From: Aspidapion aeneum
Taxonomy: Eukaryota; Arthropoda; Insecta; Coleoptera; Brentidae
Length of the DNA: 64,000 nucleotides
Assembly (NCBI GenBank): GCA_963576565.1
Contig: OY755044.1
Location: forward strand, 52,773,347-52,837,346
Reading direction: 5' to 3'
This document shows positions 22,757-33,904 of the stretch, piece after piece. Both the position numbers and the translations under genes were made by a program. Below the pieces are notes generated by a model. The model was not told the origin of the DNA, ran no database searches, and saw only the letters and a list, made by a program, of their open reading frames with translations. Positions within the stretch are counted from its first letter, which is position 1, and every line of letters starts with the position of its first letter.

Positions 22757-25661
22757 TCACATCGTTCTACGTCTTCCGATACCCAATCTCCACTCGTTTC
22801 TGTTTGCCCATAATTCATCATCTAGGCCTCTTATTCTTATTTCACTGTCTATTCCTTCTCTCCAGCTTCTCCTTGGCCGTCCTCGTTTTCTTCGGCCAGT
22901 TGGTTTCCATTGTAGTATTTGTTTAGGTAGTCTTTCGTCATTCATTCTTTGTACATGTCCGTACCACACCAGTTGTTTTGTTCTTATATCATCCACTAAA
23001 GTACGTTCACCTACGGTCATAATTTCTCTTATTCTTTGATTTGTAACTCTTTCTCTTTTTGATTTCCCTGCTGCTCTTCTCCAATAGTCCATCTCCGTAG
23101 CGGAAAGCATTTTTTCTGTTCTATCCTTGATTGGCCATACTTCTGAGCCGTATGTAATAATACTTTTTATAATGGTGTTATATATAAGCTTTTTGTTATG
23201 TTTTGATATACTTTGGTCCCAAATTATTCCATTTAATAAAGTTATTGCTTTTCTTCCTTGTACGTTTCGATCTTTTATAGCTTTGTCTAGTGTTCCGTCA
23301 GCTGTAATTTTTAGACCTAAGTATTTATACTCATCACAGGAGTGAATTCGCTGCCCGGTATTTAAGATTAGATCCTGTTTCATTCCACCGATACACATAT
23401 ACTCTGTCTTATTGAGATTAACCTCTAGTCCCCACTTATTGTACTCTTCTATTAGTTTTCGTGTCATATATTCGAGGTCGTCATAATCCTGAGCCACTAC
23501 TATCTGATCATCGGCGAAACATAAAGTATACAAGGTGGTTTCGTCCAACGGAATTCCCATGTTTTGGCATTTTCTCTTCCATACTTTAAGGACTTGTTCC
23601 AAGTATATCTTGAAGAGCGTAGGCGAGATACAGCAACCTTGTTTAAGACCTTTATTTACTTGAAAGCCTTTGGTTAGTTTTGCTTTTATTTTAACTTTTG
23701 CCTTACTATTGCGGTATAACTCTTGGATGGCCTTAATTAGTTGTACGCTTATGTTTGTGTTTTCCAACGCTTTCCAAAGTAGATTTAGTGGTATACTATC
23801 ATATGCCTTCTGCAAATCCACGTAAAGCAGATGCAGCTCTTGACCGTATGCCATTTTCTTTTCAATAACTTGGGTTATACAGAAGAGATGATCTGAAGTC
23901 GATCTACCCGCCCTGAAACCAGCTTGTTCTTCTGCCTCCATGTCTTTATATTCGCTCTCTACTTTATTTCTTATTATTTTACCGTATATTCTGCTTAGCG
24001 TACTAGTCACAGATATACCTCTATAATTGTCACATATATCTTTCCTTCCTTTTTTGTGTATTGTGGATATATATGACGTTTTCCACTCAGTTGGGACTAC
24101 AGTTCCATTTAAATATTTTTGGAAAAGATTCCGTAATCTCCAAAACAGTTCTTCAGTGCCATATTTAATAAGTTCGGCTGGGATATTTCCGGGTCCGGCA
24201 GATTTACCGCTTTTTAAGGTTGTGCACACGTTTTTGACCTCAGAGATTGTGAGGGGTACTGGAGATCCCATCGTTCTAATTATATTGTCTCTTGCGTCTT
24301 CCTTGAATTCTGCTCTATCTTCAGTTAAAAGTTTTTTAAAATGCTCATCCCATTCTTTGTCTGGTATTGGTGAAATGATATCTCTGCATGTTTCTTTTTT
24401 AATCGATCTTATAGTTTTCCAGCTTTCGGTACTTCTCCTACCTCCTAAGTAAGAATCTATTTTCTGACACTTTTGCGTCCACGAATGATTTTTCTTATCA
24501 CTGATCATTCTTCTCACCTTTGATTGCGCGATTTTGTATTCTTGTCTGCTTCTATCTGTCTTTTGGGATAAGTAGGTGTGATATAATTTCCTTTTTTCCT
24601 CTATTTCTCTCTCAATCTCAGCATCCCACCAGTATGGTTTTCTTCTTTTAGAAGTTTCTTCCACTAATCCTAGTGCTTCTTTTGCAGCTTGGTGGATGCT
24701 TAATGTAATACATTCGTATTCCTCATCTGGGGTTTCACCTGAACTTGTATTAAGTTTTTCGTTCAGTCTCTTTTTGTATAAGTTTTTTACGCTGTCATGT
24801 TCTAGGCTTAGTAGATTATATTTACAGTGATCAATTTCTTCAATCACTGTATCATCAAGATGTTGTTGATGCAGGCTTCGGCCTTGATAAGGAAAGAGAA
24901 TTTTGGACTCCAGAAAATAGTGATCACTTCCGCATGTTGATCCACGCTTTGTTCTGACATCTTGAATTTTTAGTTTTGTCTTTTGTTTAGTGATAAGATA
25001 ATCAATGACGGATTTCAGGTTTTGTGAGGGTTTGGTCCAGGTATATTTGTGTATTTCCTTATGTTGAAAAAAACCGTTTTGGATTTTTAGGTTTAATTGC
25101 TCACATACTGTAATTAGCCGGTTTCCATTGTCATTAACAAGATTTTCTCCATATTGGCCAACTGTCAGATCATTAACTCTGTTACCGGTTCTACTATTTA
25201 AATCTCCCAATATGACAATTTCTCTAGATGCACTTACTGCTGATATTTCATTGTGTATTTCTTCAAAAAAATTGTCTTTCACGGCTACATTTGCATCGTC
25301 TTTATACGCATAGATTCCAAAAATCGTAAGTCTCATTCCTTTTATTGTTATATTCATTTTAATTAGCCTTTCATTGACTGCTTCTCAGTTGGTGATAAAT
25401 TTTCTAAATCTTTTGTTGACCAAAATAGATACTCCTTGTTGGGCATGTTTTTCTTTTGCCACTCCGCTATAGAAATGGTCATATTGCTAGGTTTTCAGAT
25501 CCTTTTCCTTTCTTTTTCGTTTCTGTTAGTACAGCAAGGTCTACCTTCATTCTGCTGCACTCATGTACTATTTCATTCATTTTTCGATTCATTCCTTGTA
25601 CGTTCCATGTACCAAAAATCATATTCCTGTTTCTTTGCTTGGTTCGTCTTAGGTTTTTCAT
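22757..25661 (-). pseudogene. LINE endonuclease-reverse transcriptase (two lesions)
   Basis: The protein nicks target DNA and reverse-transcribes its own RNA at the nick. From the ATG at 25659-25661 the apurinic-type endonuclease starts with GTWNVQGMNRKMNEIV and LAVLTETKKKGKG. A one-base frameshift falls near 25485 and an in-frame TGA near 25381, where Trp is expected. From 25357 the frame is open for 866 codons. It shows GDLNSRTGN and the SDH motif of the endonuclease (residue about 145 of that frame). The reverse transcriptase follows: AGPGNIPAELIKYG, DICDNYRGISVTSTLSRIYG, GLKQGCCISPTLFKIYLEQV and the catalytic CFADDQ (residue about 616). The basic C-terminal tail has GRPRRSWREGID. Architecture and motifs fit RTE-like LINEs; no separate ORF1 is seen. 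Confidence 0.85.
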
Positions 25662-26055
25662 TTCTTTCCGAGGCGTTTGATTGGGTTTTTTAACAGTGTA
25701 CGTTTTTTCCGGGTATCAGAGAGTTAGTCTGATGCCCCAACCCCCAACCTGGAGGACCAGGTGATTTTTGATCGAGGTTTTCTTCCCCTAGCCTTTGACG
25801 ATTCCAACGCCGGTACTACAAGGCAGTAGTCTTTTATACTATCCCTAAAAGAAAGGGTTGCCACCTACGCTATGATCACCGTACCGAGGTCCATTCTCTC
25901 CGCCTTTCATATCGATGTGGTCTTCTCCCGTAACCCTGGGAAAGGGACCCCATACAGGTGCTAACTCTCCGGGTCGAAGAGTACCTGGAATCTACGGAGG
26001 GCAGGGGTCGATTCATTTCCCCTGATAGACATCTGACGAGGTCTACCCGTACCCT
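25662..26055 (-). promoter_or_regulatory. LINE A1 5' leader
   Basis: GC-richer than its surroundings and conserved in part at 50622-50720/58385-58480 (AGGGGAAATGAATCGACC, GACCCGGAG, GGAGAAGACCACA, ATGAAAGGCGGAGAG). It is presumably the internal promoter and untranslated leader of this LINE lineage. Promoter activity is inferred. Confidence 0.55.
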
Positions 26056-26109
26056 AAAATTTATAAACTTTACTATATAATATTTTTCTCCGTAGTTTGG
26101 ACCAAAGGT

Positions 26110-26282
26110 GTGAGATACTTCATCTAAAATACTTGAACTTGTACTTCAAGTACATAACTTGAAGTACAACTACAATCCAGTACTTGTACTTGTTAGTATA
26201 TAGTTAATTTTCTCAAGTAACATACTTCAAGTACACCAAAATGTACTGTACAGGACTAAGTGCTTTTATATGTACTTGATAT
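26110..26282. repeat. ACTTGAAGTAC-rich repeat, left part
   Basis: It is dense in CAAGTACTTG-like palindromic words (for example GTACTTCAAGTAC and ACTTGAAGTAC). It continues on the far side of the inserted MULE-like element at 28451-28530, so both are halves of one older repeat. The family is unknown. Confidence 0.5.
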
Positions 26283-26340
26283 GTGTAGGGGTCAATTCGC
26301 CACCACGATATAAATACACACGTAGGAGGTAGGCAGAGTT

Positions 26341-27935
26341 CTGAAGTATGGAAATTCATTTCTACAGTAAAAACCCCAAGGAAAGAAAAGTAAACATCCA
26401 GATCATCAAACTAGAACAATGGACAGAACACTACAATACACTGCTGCAGGAAAGGAGACCCGAATATCTGTCAGCCTCTCCGAGGAGAGACATAGAAGTA
26501 CATGTAGAGAAAGTTTTCATCGAAAAAAAATTATTAAGAATAGTATTAAAAAGCTTAAATCCGGAAAAGCTAGCGGACCTGGGGAAATATACGCTGAAAT
26601 GCACAAATATGGATCAGAGAAACCACTAGAACATCTCATATATATTATCAATCAATGCATAAACGGACATCCAGTACCTTATAATTGGAAAATTGCATTC
26701 ATATCCTCAATATATAAAAAAGGAAACAAGCTGGATTGCAACAATTACAGAGGAATTTCAGTAACCAGTACTTCAAGTAGATTCAGGATAGATAGTACGC
26801 TAGGATTCTTAGAGATCTAATAGAGAATGATTTTCATAAACAAGAAGAAGAAGAGCAAAGTGGGTTTCGTGCAGGCAGATCTTGTATTGGTAATGTTTTT
26901 TGTCTTAAAGGAGTAATTGAAAAAAGGAGTGCCAGAAATATAGAGACTTATTTTACATTTGCGGACCTACAAAAAGCATATAAGACCATTCCAGTAGAAA
27001 AATTGTGGACAGTGTTAGAGCAAACCAATATCAATCATACGAACATAAAAGTGATAAAAGAACTATACAAAGGGCCAAAATCTAAAATTAAAATTGAAAA
27101 TCGACTTTTAAAAGAATATCCATTACAGTTTGCTGACGACAAGTAATTGTAGCCTTAGATTTTTTTACATATTTTCTACATATTTCATGATAAAACACAA
27201 AAAATAGCTTAAAATTTGACAACATGAGGCTTCGGGCCCCCCCCCCCCAAGAGGCCTCGGGCCCCCCAAAGACATATTTCTGGGTGCGCCACTGTGATAA
27301 GAAAGTTAATGGAAGAATACCAACAGTGGGGATTAACAGTAAACGTGGACAAGACACAGTACTTATGTACTGGAAACGAATCAAGTGAGTTAGAACTAGA
27401 CAATGGACAAACAATATCTCCATGCAAAAAGTATGTATACTTGGGTGTGACATTTGATAAGACAGGAACAGACTGTAAAGAACTGGAAAAAAGAATAGTA
27501 AAAGCAACAAGGTTATAAAGAGAGAGATAAAAAATAATATAAAATTTATCATATATGAAACAATGGTGTTGTATGGAATAGAGTCTTGTCGCTTAACAGA
27601 AAAATACAAAACAAAAATGGAAAGTGTCAAAATGGATGCAATAAGAAGATCAATGAGAATATCTAGAACAGATCACATAAGAATGGGGACCGAGGGAAGC
27701 ATAAGAATTACATCACTAAAAGACAACTGATATGGTACGGCCATGTACAATGGAAGAACGACGAAAGATTACGAAATCAGGTCCTAGAATGACAACCAAT
27801 AGGGCGCAGAAAACGAGGGCGTCCTAAACTAGAATGACAACATTCAATCCAAAGATCGAAATAGGTGAAGAATAAGCGTCGGACAACGTAGAAAAACGTT
27901 CTAAACGGACATAGTAGTCAATTTTCGTTTAGTTT
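26341..27935 (+). pseudogene. LINE B1: heavily broken RTE-like endonuclease-RT
   Basis: On the plus strand, scattered frames encode reverse-transcriptase pieces: KKLKSGKASGPGEIYAEMHK and CNNYRGISVTSTSS (26419-26800), a GFRAG-type motif near 26860, LQFADD-region remnants at about 27125, WGLTVNVDKTQYLCTG (27294-27518) and the C-terminal RRMGRRKRG-type tail near 27800. Stops, frameshifts, a deletion of about 170 bases near 27115 (which removes the region before FADD) and an inserted hAT-like fragment break it. The sequence is a close relative of 29290-30470, and both are more distant from LINE A1. The 5' half, including the endonuclease, is absent. Confidence 0.75.
27155..27296 (-). mobile_element. 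hAT-like end fragment inside LINE B1
   Basis: On the minus strand it starts CAGTGGCGCACCCAGAAATA and runs through a G/C-run block. It interrupts the LINE between codons that are contiguous at 29720-29760. Only one end is recognisable, so it is a fragment or was deleted after insertion. Confidence 0.5.
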
Positions 27936-28450
27936 TTATTTTAATCTAACATAACTTAAATCATAACTCACCTGTATTCTTGTTAGAAGATCAAAATCTA
28001 TGTTAAACCTGACCGTGGTCAATTGGTCGCAAACATATTTTAACCGGTGTCTAGATCACCAACATTTTGCAAAAAAAATTGTTTTTCGAAAAAAAATTGC
28101 TTTTTCAAGAAGTATGTAGATAGATAGTTTTTCAAAAAACTAATTTTAATAGAAATACTAAAAAAATTATTTAAAAAAGTAGTTTTCTCAAAAACTAAAT
28201 TATAAAAAAACAAATTTTTTTTTTTTCAATTATTATTTTTTAAAAAGCTGTTTTTTAAATAACTAATATAAAAACAAAAAAAAATGTTTATGCATTTTTT
28301 TTTCAAATATTTTTTCAATAATATTACTATACAGAAAACATTAAAATAAAAATTTTTAAGAAATTCTCGCGGCGAATTGTCCCTACGTGAATTGCGCCCG
28401 CAGCGAATTGTGCTTTAGGCGAATCAGCGGCGGTGAATTGACCCATTCCC

Positions 28451-28530
28451 ACTTGATAATTACTTTCACAAATCTTCAATGTACTTTGTACTTTTAATTC
28501 AAGTAGTTTAACAATGTATGTTTGACAGCT
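28451..28530. repeat. ACTTGAAGTAC-rich repeat, right part
   Basis: It continues the repeat of 26110-26282 after the MULE-like insertion (TGTACTTTGTACTTTTAATT, TTCAAGTAG). Confidence 0.4.
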
Positions 28531-29289
28531 CTGTTCTGGACTCTGGGCCCGACTTAAGAAAGCGGACAGTAAGCCGCAACTTGCCCGAAATTGAGTAAGT
28601 AATGATGTTGTTTAGTTTTCCTCACTCTATATGCAGTCTAGAATTATGGTTTTCTATTTTCTTTAATTAAAAAGGCAATGAATGAATTAACAAAATATCA
28701 AATTGTCTTTCTCGAAACTTGTCTTTCTCTAAACTTTGGTAGTATCCGTTTGCCTACGAGGCATCAGCATGGTTGACCCTTCTTCCAGGAAAGGCACTAT
28801 TCGGAACAGGTTAGGTTCGGTTTGTTTAGGTTGGCTTAGGTTGTGTTACGCTAGGTTTGGTGTGGTAGGGTTTTGGTTATGTCTCGATGGATTTGATTTG
28901 CTGTAGGTGGTTTCTCCCTTTCCAAAGCGCTAGAGCGCAGAAATTAAGTCTTTGTTCACAGTCTATGCGTCTGGTAAACCTTACAACTAAGGCTGTAACA
29001 CATTTTATGCCCACGTGAAAGCGGGGTCTACACATAACGTTTTACCTTACGTCTTGCCTGTTCAGTCAAAATGCATCAAGTAAAACTTTGTGTGTAGACG
29101 GAAAAACCGACGTTTTACTTGAACTGATTTAAGACGGAAGACGGCCTAGAGAACTGACCGGATCACGCATTGTTTTCCTATAAAACGATCGTTTTCTATC
29201 AAAAACTGATCTAAATACGTACGTTAAAACTATCAAGTGTGTACACTAGTCTTTCAACCATCATACTTGACCCTTTTGACTGACTGAGA
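28531..29289. other. Non-coding stretch with degenerate TTAGG-like block
   Basis: 28805-28875 is rich in GGTTAGG, TTTAGGTT and CTTAGGTT words, resembling degenerate insect telomeric TTAGG repeats. Beyond this I see no gene. The LINE at 29290 begins abruptly after it. Confidence 0.4.
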
Positions 29290-30470
29290 ATGATTTTGGC
29301 AGGCAGATCTTGTAGTGATAAGACTTTTTGTCTTAAACAAGTAATTGAGAAAAGGAGCGCCAGAAATATAGAGACTTATGTTACCTTTGTGGACCTACAA
29401 AAAGCATATGATACCGTTCCAGTAGGAAAATTATGGACAGTGTTAGAGCAGACTAATATCAATCATACATACATAAAACCGATAAAAGAACTATACAAAG
29501 GGTCAAAATCTAAAATTAAAATTGGAAATCGACTTTCAAAAGAATTCCTGGTAACGAAAGGCTTAAGACAGGGATGTTGTATCTCTCCAACTCTTTTTAA
29601 AATATATATCGCAGTAGCTCTAAGAAACTGGAAACGCAAAGTAATACACGGCATGGGAATACAACTTAACGACCGATTTACCATATACAGATTACAGTTT
29701 GCTGACGACCAAGTAATTGTAGCTAATGATAAAGAATACATGGAGTATATGATGAGAAAGTTAACGGAAGAATACCAAAAGTGGGGGTTAACAGTGAACC
29801 TGGACAAGACACAGTACTTATGTATTGGAAACGAATCAAGTGAATTAGAACTAGAAAATGGACAAACAATATCTCCATCTAATGAGTATGTATATTTGGG
29901 TGTCACATTTGACAGACTGTAAAGAACTGGGAAAAAGAATAGTAAAAGCAAAAAAGGTTATTGGTTGCCTTAACAGTATTTTATGGAGCAGAGAGATAAA
30001 AAGAATGTAAAATTTAACATATATGAAACAATGGTGAAAAGCACGCTGTTGTATGGAATAGAGACTTGTCGCGTAACAGAAAAATACAAAGCAAAAATGG
30101 AAAGTGTCGAAATGGATGCAATAAGAAGATCAATGAGAATATCTAGAACAGATCATATAAGAAATGAGATCATAAAAGAAAGACTGGGAATTGAGGGAAG
30201 CATACCGGATCACATCACTAAAAGGCAACTGATATGGTAGGGCCATATACAACGGATGAGCGACGAAAGATTACCAAAGCAGGTCCTAGAATGGCAACCA
30301 AAAGGGCGCAGAAAAAGAGGGTGTCCTAAACTGGAATGGCAACAGTCAATCCAAAAATCAATGAGTCAAGAAAACCTGACGGAAGATGACTGTCAGGATC
30401 GAAGGAGGTGGAGAATAGGCGTCGGACAACGTAGAAAAACGTTCTAAACCGACATAGTAGTACTATAAAG
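29290..30470 (+). pseudogene. LINE B2: 5'-truncated, broken RTE-like reverse transcriptase
   Basis: The copy starts within the RT domain. A 210-codon frame (29290-29922) contains GRSCSDKTFCLKQVIEK, YVTFVDLQKAYDTVP, LRQGCCISPTLFKIY and the catalytic QFADDQVIVAND. A frameshift near 29920 moves the frame to 29983-30240 (ETMVKSTLLYGIETC). An in-frame TAG at 30238-30240 replaces the Tyr of the LIWYGH motif, and the C-terminal tail GRRKRGCPKLEWQQ continues to 30447. It is closely similar to LINE B1 and clearly better preserved. Confidence 0.8.
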
Positions 30471-30491
30471 TATACCGTGCAATAATTTGGA

Positions 30492-30699
30492 AAATCATTT
30501 GCATTGTTCAGTTAGTAAATTTTTAAACTAGACTAAGTGCCAAATATCCTTAAGTTATTACCATGACTCTCAACAAAACTTTTTAACTCTGTATGTCTTA
30601 GATGACATTCCTTTCTAATATCGTGTTATTTTATTATAGACATGTATAAATTAAACTGTGAAAAATCATTTGCATTGTTCAGTTAATAAATTTTTAAAC
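30492..30699. repeat. 40-bp direct repeats bracketing a pseudo-exon fragment
   Basis: A run of about 40 bases including AAATCATTTGCATTGTTCAG occurs at 30492-30530 and again at 30661-30699, in the same orientation, with one or two differences. Between them lies the fragment at 30545-30640. Confidence 0.65.
30545..30640 (-). pseudogene. Decayed fragment of the 19859-20347 exon
   Basis: It shares CTCAACAAAACTTTTTAACT, CTGTATG and GATGACATTCCTTTC blocks with the end of the exon at 19890-19960, and is even closer to 31870-31970. It is too short and mutated to code. Confidence 0.6.
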
Positions 30700-31148
30700 T
30701 GCAACCCAAACTTAGGAGAACGAACCCATCGCACCGACTTTTTTTCCGTTTTTTTAGCCTAAAGAATACCTTATTTCGTAAAATTTTGTTGCACCAAAAT
30801 TAAAGGCAGAATTATTCCTTCCGTCGTGTTGTTAAAATTGAGTCCCCTTTTTTCGTGATTTTACTGTTCCTTAAGAGCTGCATAAACATAAGATGCTGGT
30901 CACATAATGTTACCCGTCTGGGATAGCCATAGCAACTGACAATACCTACAAATGAGCAGAGTGTTGTGATTAACGTGAAGTTGTATTTTTGCTTTTTGTG
31001 AGAAAATAAAATAAGAAACATGTTCTAAATTTTGGTTCTTTTGAAACAATATTTTTGTGAAAAAATATACCTATGTATCGATTACAAAAAGATTTGTAAG
31101 GAAGAAAAATAATTTAAATAAAGTTCTCTCTTCTACTTTTTATTACAG
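30700..31148. other. No recognisable feature
   Basis: AT-rich sequence between a pseudo-exon fragment and an exon-like island. A 69-codon minus-strand frame (30812-31021) has no recognisable motif. Confidence 0.35.
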
Positions 31149-31441
31149 TATTTTCGTCTGACTTTCGGGTAAACTGTTGTTCGCAGCCTGGGTATCTATC
31201 CGGGGTTTTGAACGATGTCACCATCCAAGGAGCAAGCTTCTCCTACGATTCGACCGAGGAACGTTCAGTCGATACCGGGACAGGAGAACAGATTTCACTT
31301 CAAACGCGTAAAATTCACTAACTCTGAAGAACGGGCGACTATGCCGTTGGTCGAGACAAGTCATTTCGCACAACACGCGACCGCTTAGAGTTTGCTATTC
31401 GTCAAAGCATGTGATGTGGATGGTCACATCGTTCAAGACCC
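31149..31441 (+). other. GC-richer exon-like island with splice-type borders
   Basis: The island is preceded by a pyrimidine-rich tract ending TTTTTATTACAG and followed by CCCAG then GTAGGT. Two frames are open for nearly 60 codons each: one from the ATG at 31215 to a TAG at 31386-31388, the other from 31151 to about 31328. Neither spans the whole island and neither product is recognised. It could be a 5' untranslated or pseudo-exon, or a repeat. Function unknown. Confidence 0.35.
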
Positions 31442-31869
31442 AGGTAGGTACAGCTCTAAGTGTAGGATAGTACCGACCAGAAAACCCTTGCATTTAAATT
31501 AAACTAATTAAATTAAAACAAGACGATTTTCCTTTCTCCCTTTACACTTTACCCTAATTTCATTATATCTTTTAGTCCTTTGGTTATACCGTACAGAGGA
31601 CACTCATCTCTCTCAAGTTTTTTGACACAGAAAAATTGATGGCTTTTGACAAAACTATTTTGAGAAGTACTGGGTCTTTTGCTTTTCCATAGTTTGAAAA
31701 TTTGGTTGGTTGAAACAGCGGCGTTGCCTAATTGGGTCATAAGGTGGTCGCGTCTTAACAAAGGAGAGGAGATTTTTGCTTTTTTGGTGCAACAAATTTA
31801 AAAATAAGGCATGCCTAAAATTAACGCAATCCATAGTTAAGAACGGAAATTTTAATAGTCCAATGGGCT
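31442..31869. other. No recognisable feature
   Basis: Lower-GC sequence with only short unsupported ORFs. Confidence 0.35.
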
Positions 31870-32165
31870 CTAAACACCAAATATCCGCAAGTTATTAATA
31901 TGAGTCTCAATAAAACTTTTTAACTCTGTATCTCTCAGATGACACTCCTTTTTAATTTCGTATAATTTATCATATCTGCCAAAACTACTTTAAATTTTAA
32001 ATCTGCCTTAAAACTATTTAAGTAGGCAAATTTGATTGGCTAAGGTGCCAAACACAAATTCTTTAAATATGAGTTATTTTTTAGTATTTATGTATTGAAA
32101 ACTTTACGGTATGTATTAAGTCTACTATGTTTTAATTACCATAATTTGAAGTGCTGAGTAACCTC
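31870..32165 (-). pseudogene. Decayed copy of the 19859-20347 exon
   Basis: It aligns along most of its length with 19870-20220: CTCAATAAAACTTTTTAACT, CAGATGACACTCC, AATTTCGTATAATTTATC, CTTAAAACTATTTA, ATTTTTTAGTATTTATG, GGTATGTATTAAGTCTACTA and AGTGCTGAGTAA all have counterparts in order. Indels and missing segments destroy the frame. No intact splice borders were found. Confidence 0.7.
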
Positions 32166-32177
32166 GAGGTTATATCA

Positions 32178-32696
32178 ATAAAGGCGTTCACACTTAGCGC
32201 CGGTATAAACACGCGTTTTTCTGCTGCGCGGTACCGCGGCGGTACCTCAGCGGTTGCGGCAAAGAATTTTTGCGTTTCCTTCAAATTGTAGACCATGTCG
32301 CTTCTGTGCGGTGAGAACAAACCACACGTGTGTACGATTCTATTACCAACAATGTGCTGAGTTTGCGGTGCCGCTGCGTTCCCGGGGGGAGTGGCGTCAA
32401 AAAATGCACGCTTCGGGGCTTCAAATGAAACGCTCGAGCCTGTGAATACACTCGGTCGGTGCTTCTGCTAACTACTTTATTCATATGCCTATACTAATCG
32501 CGTGAGGACCAAGACACTTTTGCCACGGATCACGCAACAAATGGTGATCTGTGCTTTTGCCATTCACACGCAGGAGATCTAACCGTCCAGTTAACACTAC
32601 GTGAAGGGGGGAATAATAAAACCGTATTGATTTTTGCGGCACGACTCGCACAAGTCCTCTCGCTTAACGTGAGTCTACGTGTGAACGCAGCTAATA
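32178..32696. mobile_element. Inverted-repeat element with GCGTTCACAC ends, possibly PIF/Harbinger-like
   Basis: The left end GGCGTTCACACTTAGCGCC and right end CTACGTGTGAACGC are inverted copies. TAA lies just outside both ends, compatible with a 3-bp Harbinger-type duplication. The interior is CpG-rich and non-coding. The superfamily is tentative. Confidence 0.4.
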
Positions 32697-32700
32697 AGTA

Positions 32701-33089
32701 AGTTAAATCAAAAAGAATGAAAAAATAGGTGAAACCTATTTTTCATTCTACGAGTGAAACGACAGCGATCCAAGGAAACTAAGTCCATGGCGGGACGAAA
32801 TCGTCCAATGGTCTATATGGAAGAAAGACATTTCACCATACTATCACCATATCATAGGGGTATAAAGTTGCCTTTTATACTTTGTTAACTCATTGTTTTC
32901 GGTTCCGAACCGACTCCGTGAAGACGATGATAGCATGGTCTGGTTGAACTGTGATGAAATGTCTTTCTTTCTTATAGACCACTGGACGTTTTCGTCCTGC
33001 CATGGACTTAGTTTCCTTGATTCGCTGTCGTTTCACTCGTAGAATGAAAAATAGGTTTCACCTATTTTTTCATTCTTTTTGATTTACTT
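32701..33089. mobile_element. Palindromic MITE, 389 bp, arms about 150 bp
   Basis: The arms 32701-32855 and 32915-33089 are reverse complements with modest divergence. Outer segment is ATCAAAAAGAATGAAAAAAT, followed by a nested small palindrome AAAAATAGGTGAAACCTATT and an inner block AACTAAGTCCATGGCGGGAC. A block ATAAAGTTGCCTTTTATACT in the loop recurs at 33192-33225 just downstream. Confidence 0.7.
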
Positions 33090-33904
33090 TGTATCTTGTA
33101 GTCAGTTTAATCTACCTTGTATCAGGCAAGCCACGCTGAGGACGGAAATGCCTTTTTTCGAAACACCGGTTTCCGTGGTTGACTACCCCTATAAAGTTGC
33201 CTTTTAAATTTTGTTAATAAGTAAGTTGTTTAGGGGTTTGTTTTCTGATCCGGCGTTGATGTTTTTCTTGTAGCCTATTTACATTTTTCATTCCAAAATT
33301 TTTATTTATACAGGATGTCTCACAACTAATAGTACATAGTAAAACTGTAGATTCCTTGAATCAAAATATTAAGATTTAGCTGGGCCAGTCCAAAAGTTCA
33401 TATAAACAGAGATAGATACAGGGTGTTAAACTTTATTTTTTTTCGGCTTCGATTTTCTGTATTAACTTTTTTACTTATCAATATTTTTGTACACAAATTT
33501 GGATTAGGAGGTTTTTGCGATGAGCAATTCAGCAGGGTGCATTGTGCAGGGTGTTCTCTATGTCACTGCCATTACATTAAAATCGGTGTAACTTTTTTGG
33601 CTTTGGTGTGTATCAATTTTCATTTAAAATATCATGTTCCCTATCATTTTAAGAAAGTTATACATATCTGATGTCGCTGGTTTTCGAGATTTTAACATTT
33701 AAAGCTCTTTGTTTCTTTATACTATTTGTTTTTATTTTATATTTATAGTAAGTTAATATTTTTAGATTTGATTCATTCATTGAAAAAAGTTAAATGTTTG
33801 TAATCTAAAAAACTAAAAGTGACAAATAACTATGGCTTTTGCATGGTTTTTGTCGTTATTAATTTTTTTTATTGTTTTTTTTTGCATTCTATCAAAATGT
33901 GATA
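33090..33904. other. No recognisable gene
   Basis: AT-rich. The duplicated ATAAAGTTGCCTTTTA block (33192) is the only repeat seen. The 33423-33671 ORF has no support. Confidence 0.35.

Larger units (their letters stand above)
22735..26055 (-). mobile_element. Nearly full-length RTE-like LINE (copy A1)
   Basis: The minus-strand element comprises a 5' leader of about 390 bases (25662-26055), one long protein gene, and a 3' end running straight into a (TA)n tract (22735-22750). A second, 5'-truncated copy with the same 3' end and TA tail lies at 43277-44451, which confirms the 3' boundary. A related 5' leader is found at 50622-50720 continued at 58385-58640. The gene has one frameshift and one nonsense change, so the copy is probably dead but recent. 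Confidence 0.8.
26283..28450. mobile_element. MULE-like element, second family member, 2168 bp
   Basis: The left end GTGTAGGGGTCAATTCGCC and the right end, reading GGGAATGGGTCAATTCACCG on the minus strand, are inverted and match the termini of the 4265-6628 element. Flanks ACTTGATAT (26274-26282) and ACTTGATAA (28451-28459) agree at eight of nine positions. The right arm keeps the GCGGCGAATTGTCCC tandem motif (28372-28440); the left arm is short. A LINE copy fills most of the interior, apparently a later insertion. Confidence 0.65.

Noticed and set aside
23127..24452. Plus-strand ORFs opposite the LINE A1 reverse transcriptase
   Set aside because: They are antisense shadows of the minus-strand coding frame; the same shadows recur at 43673-43891 over LINE A2.
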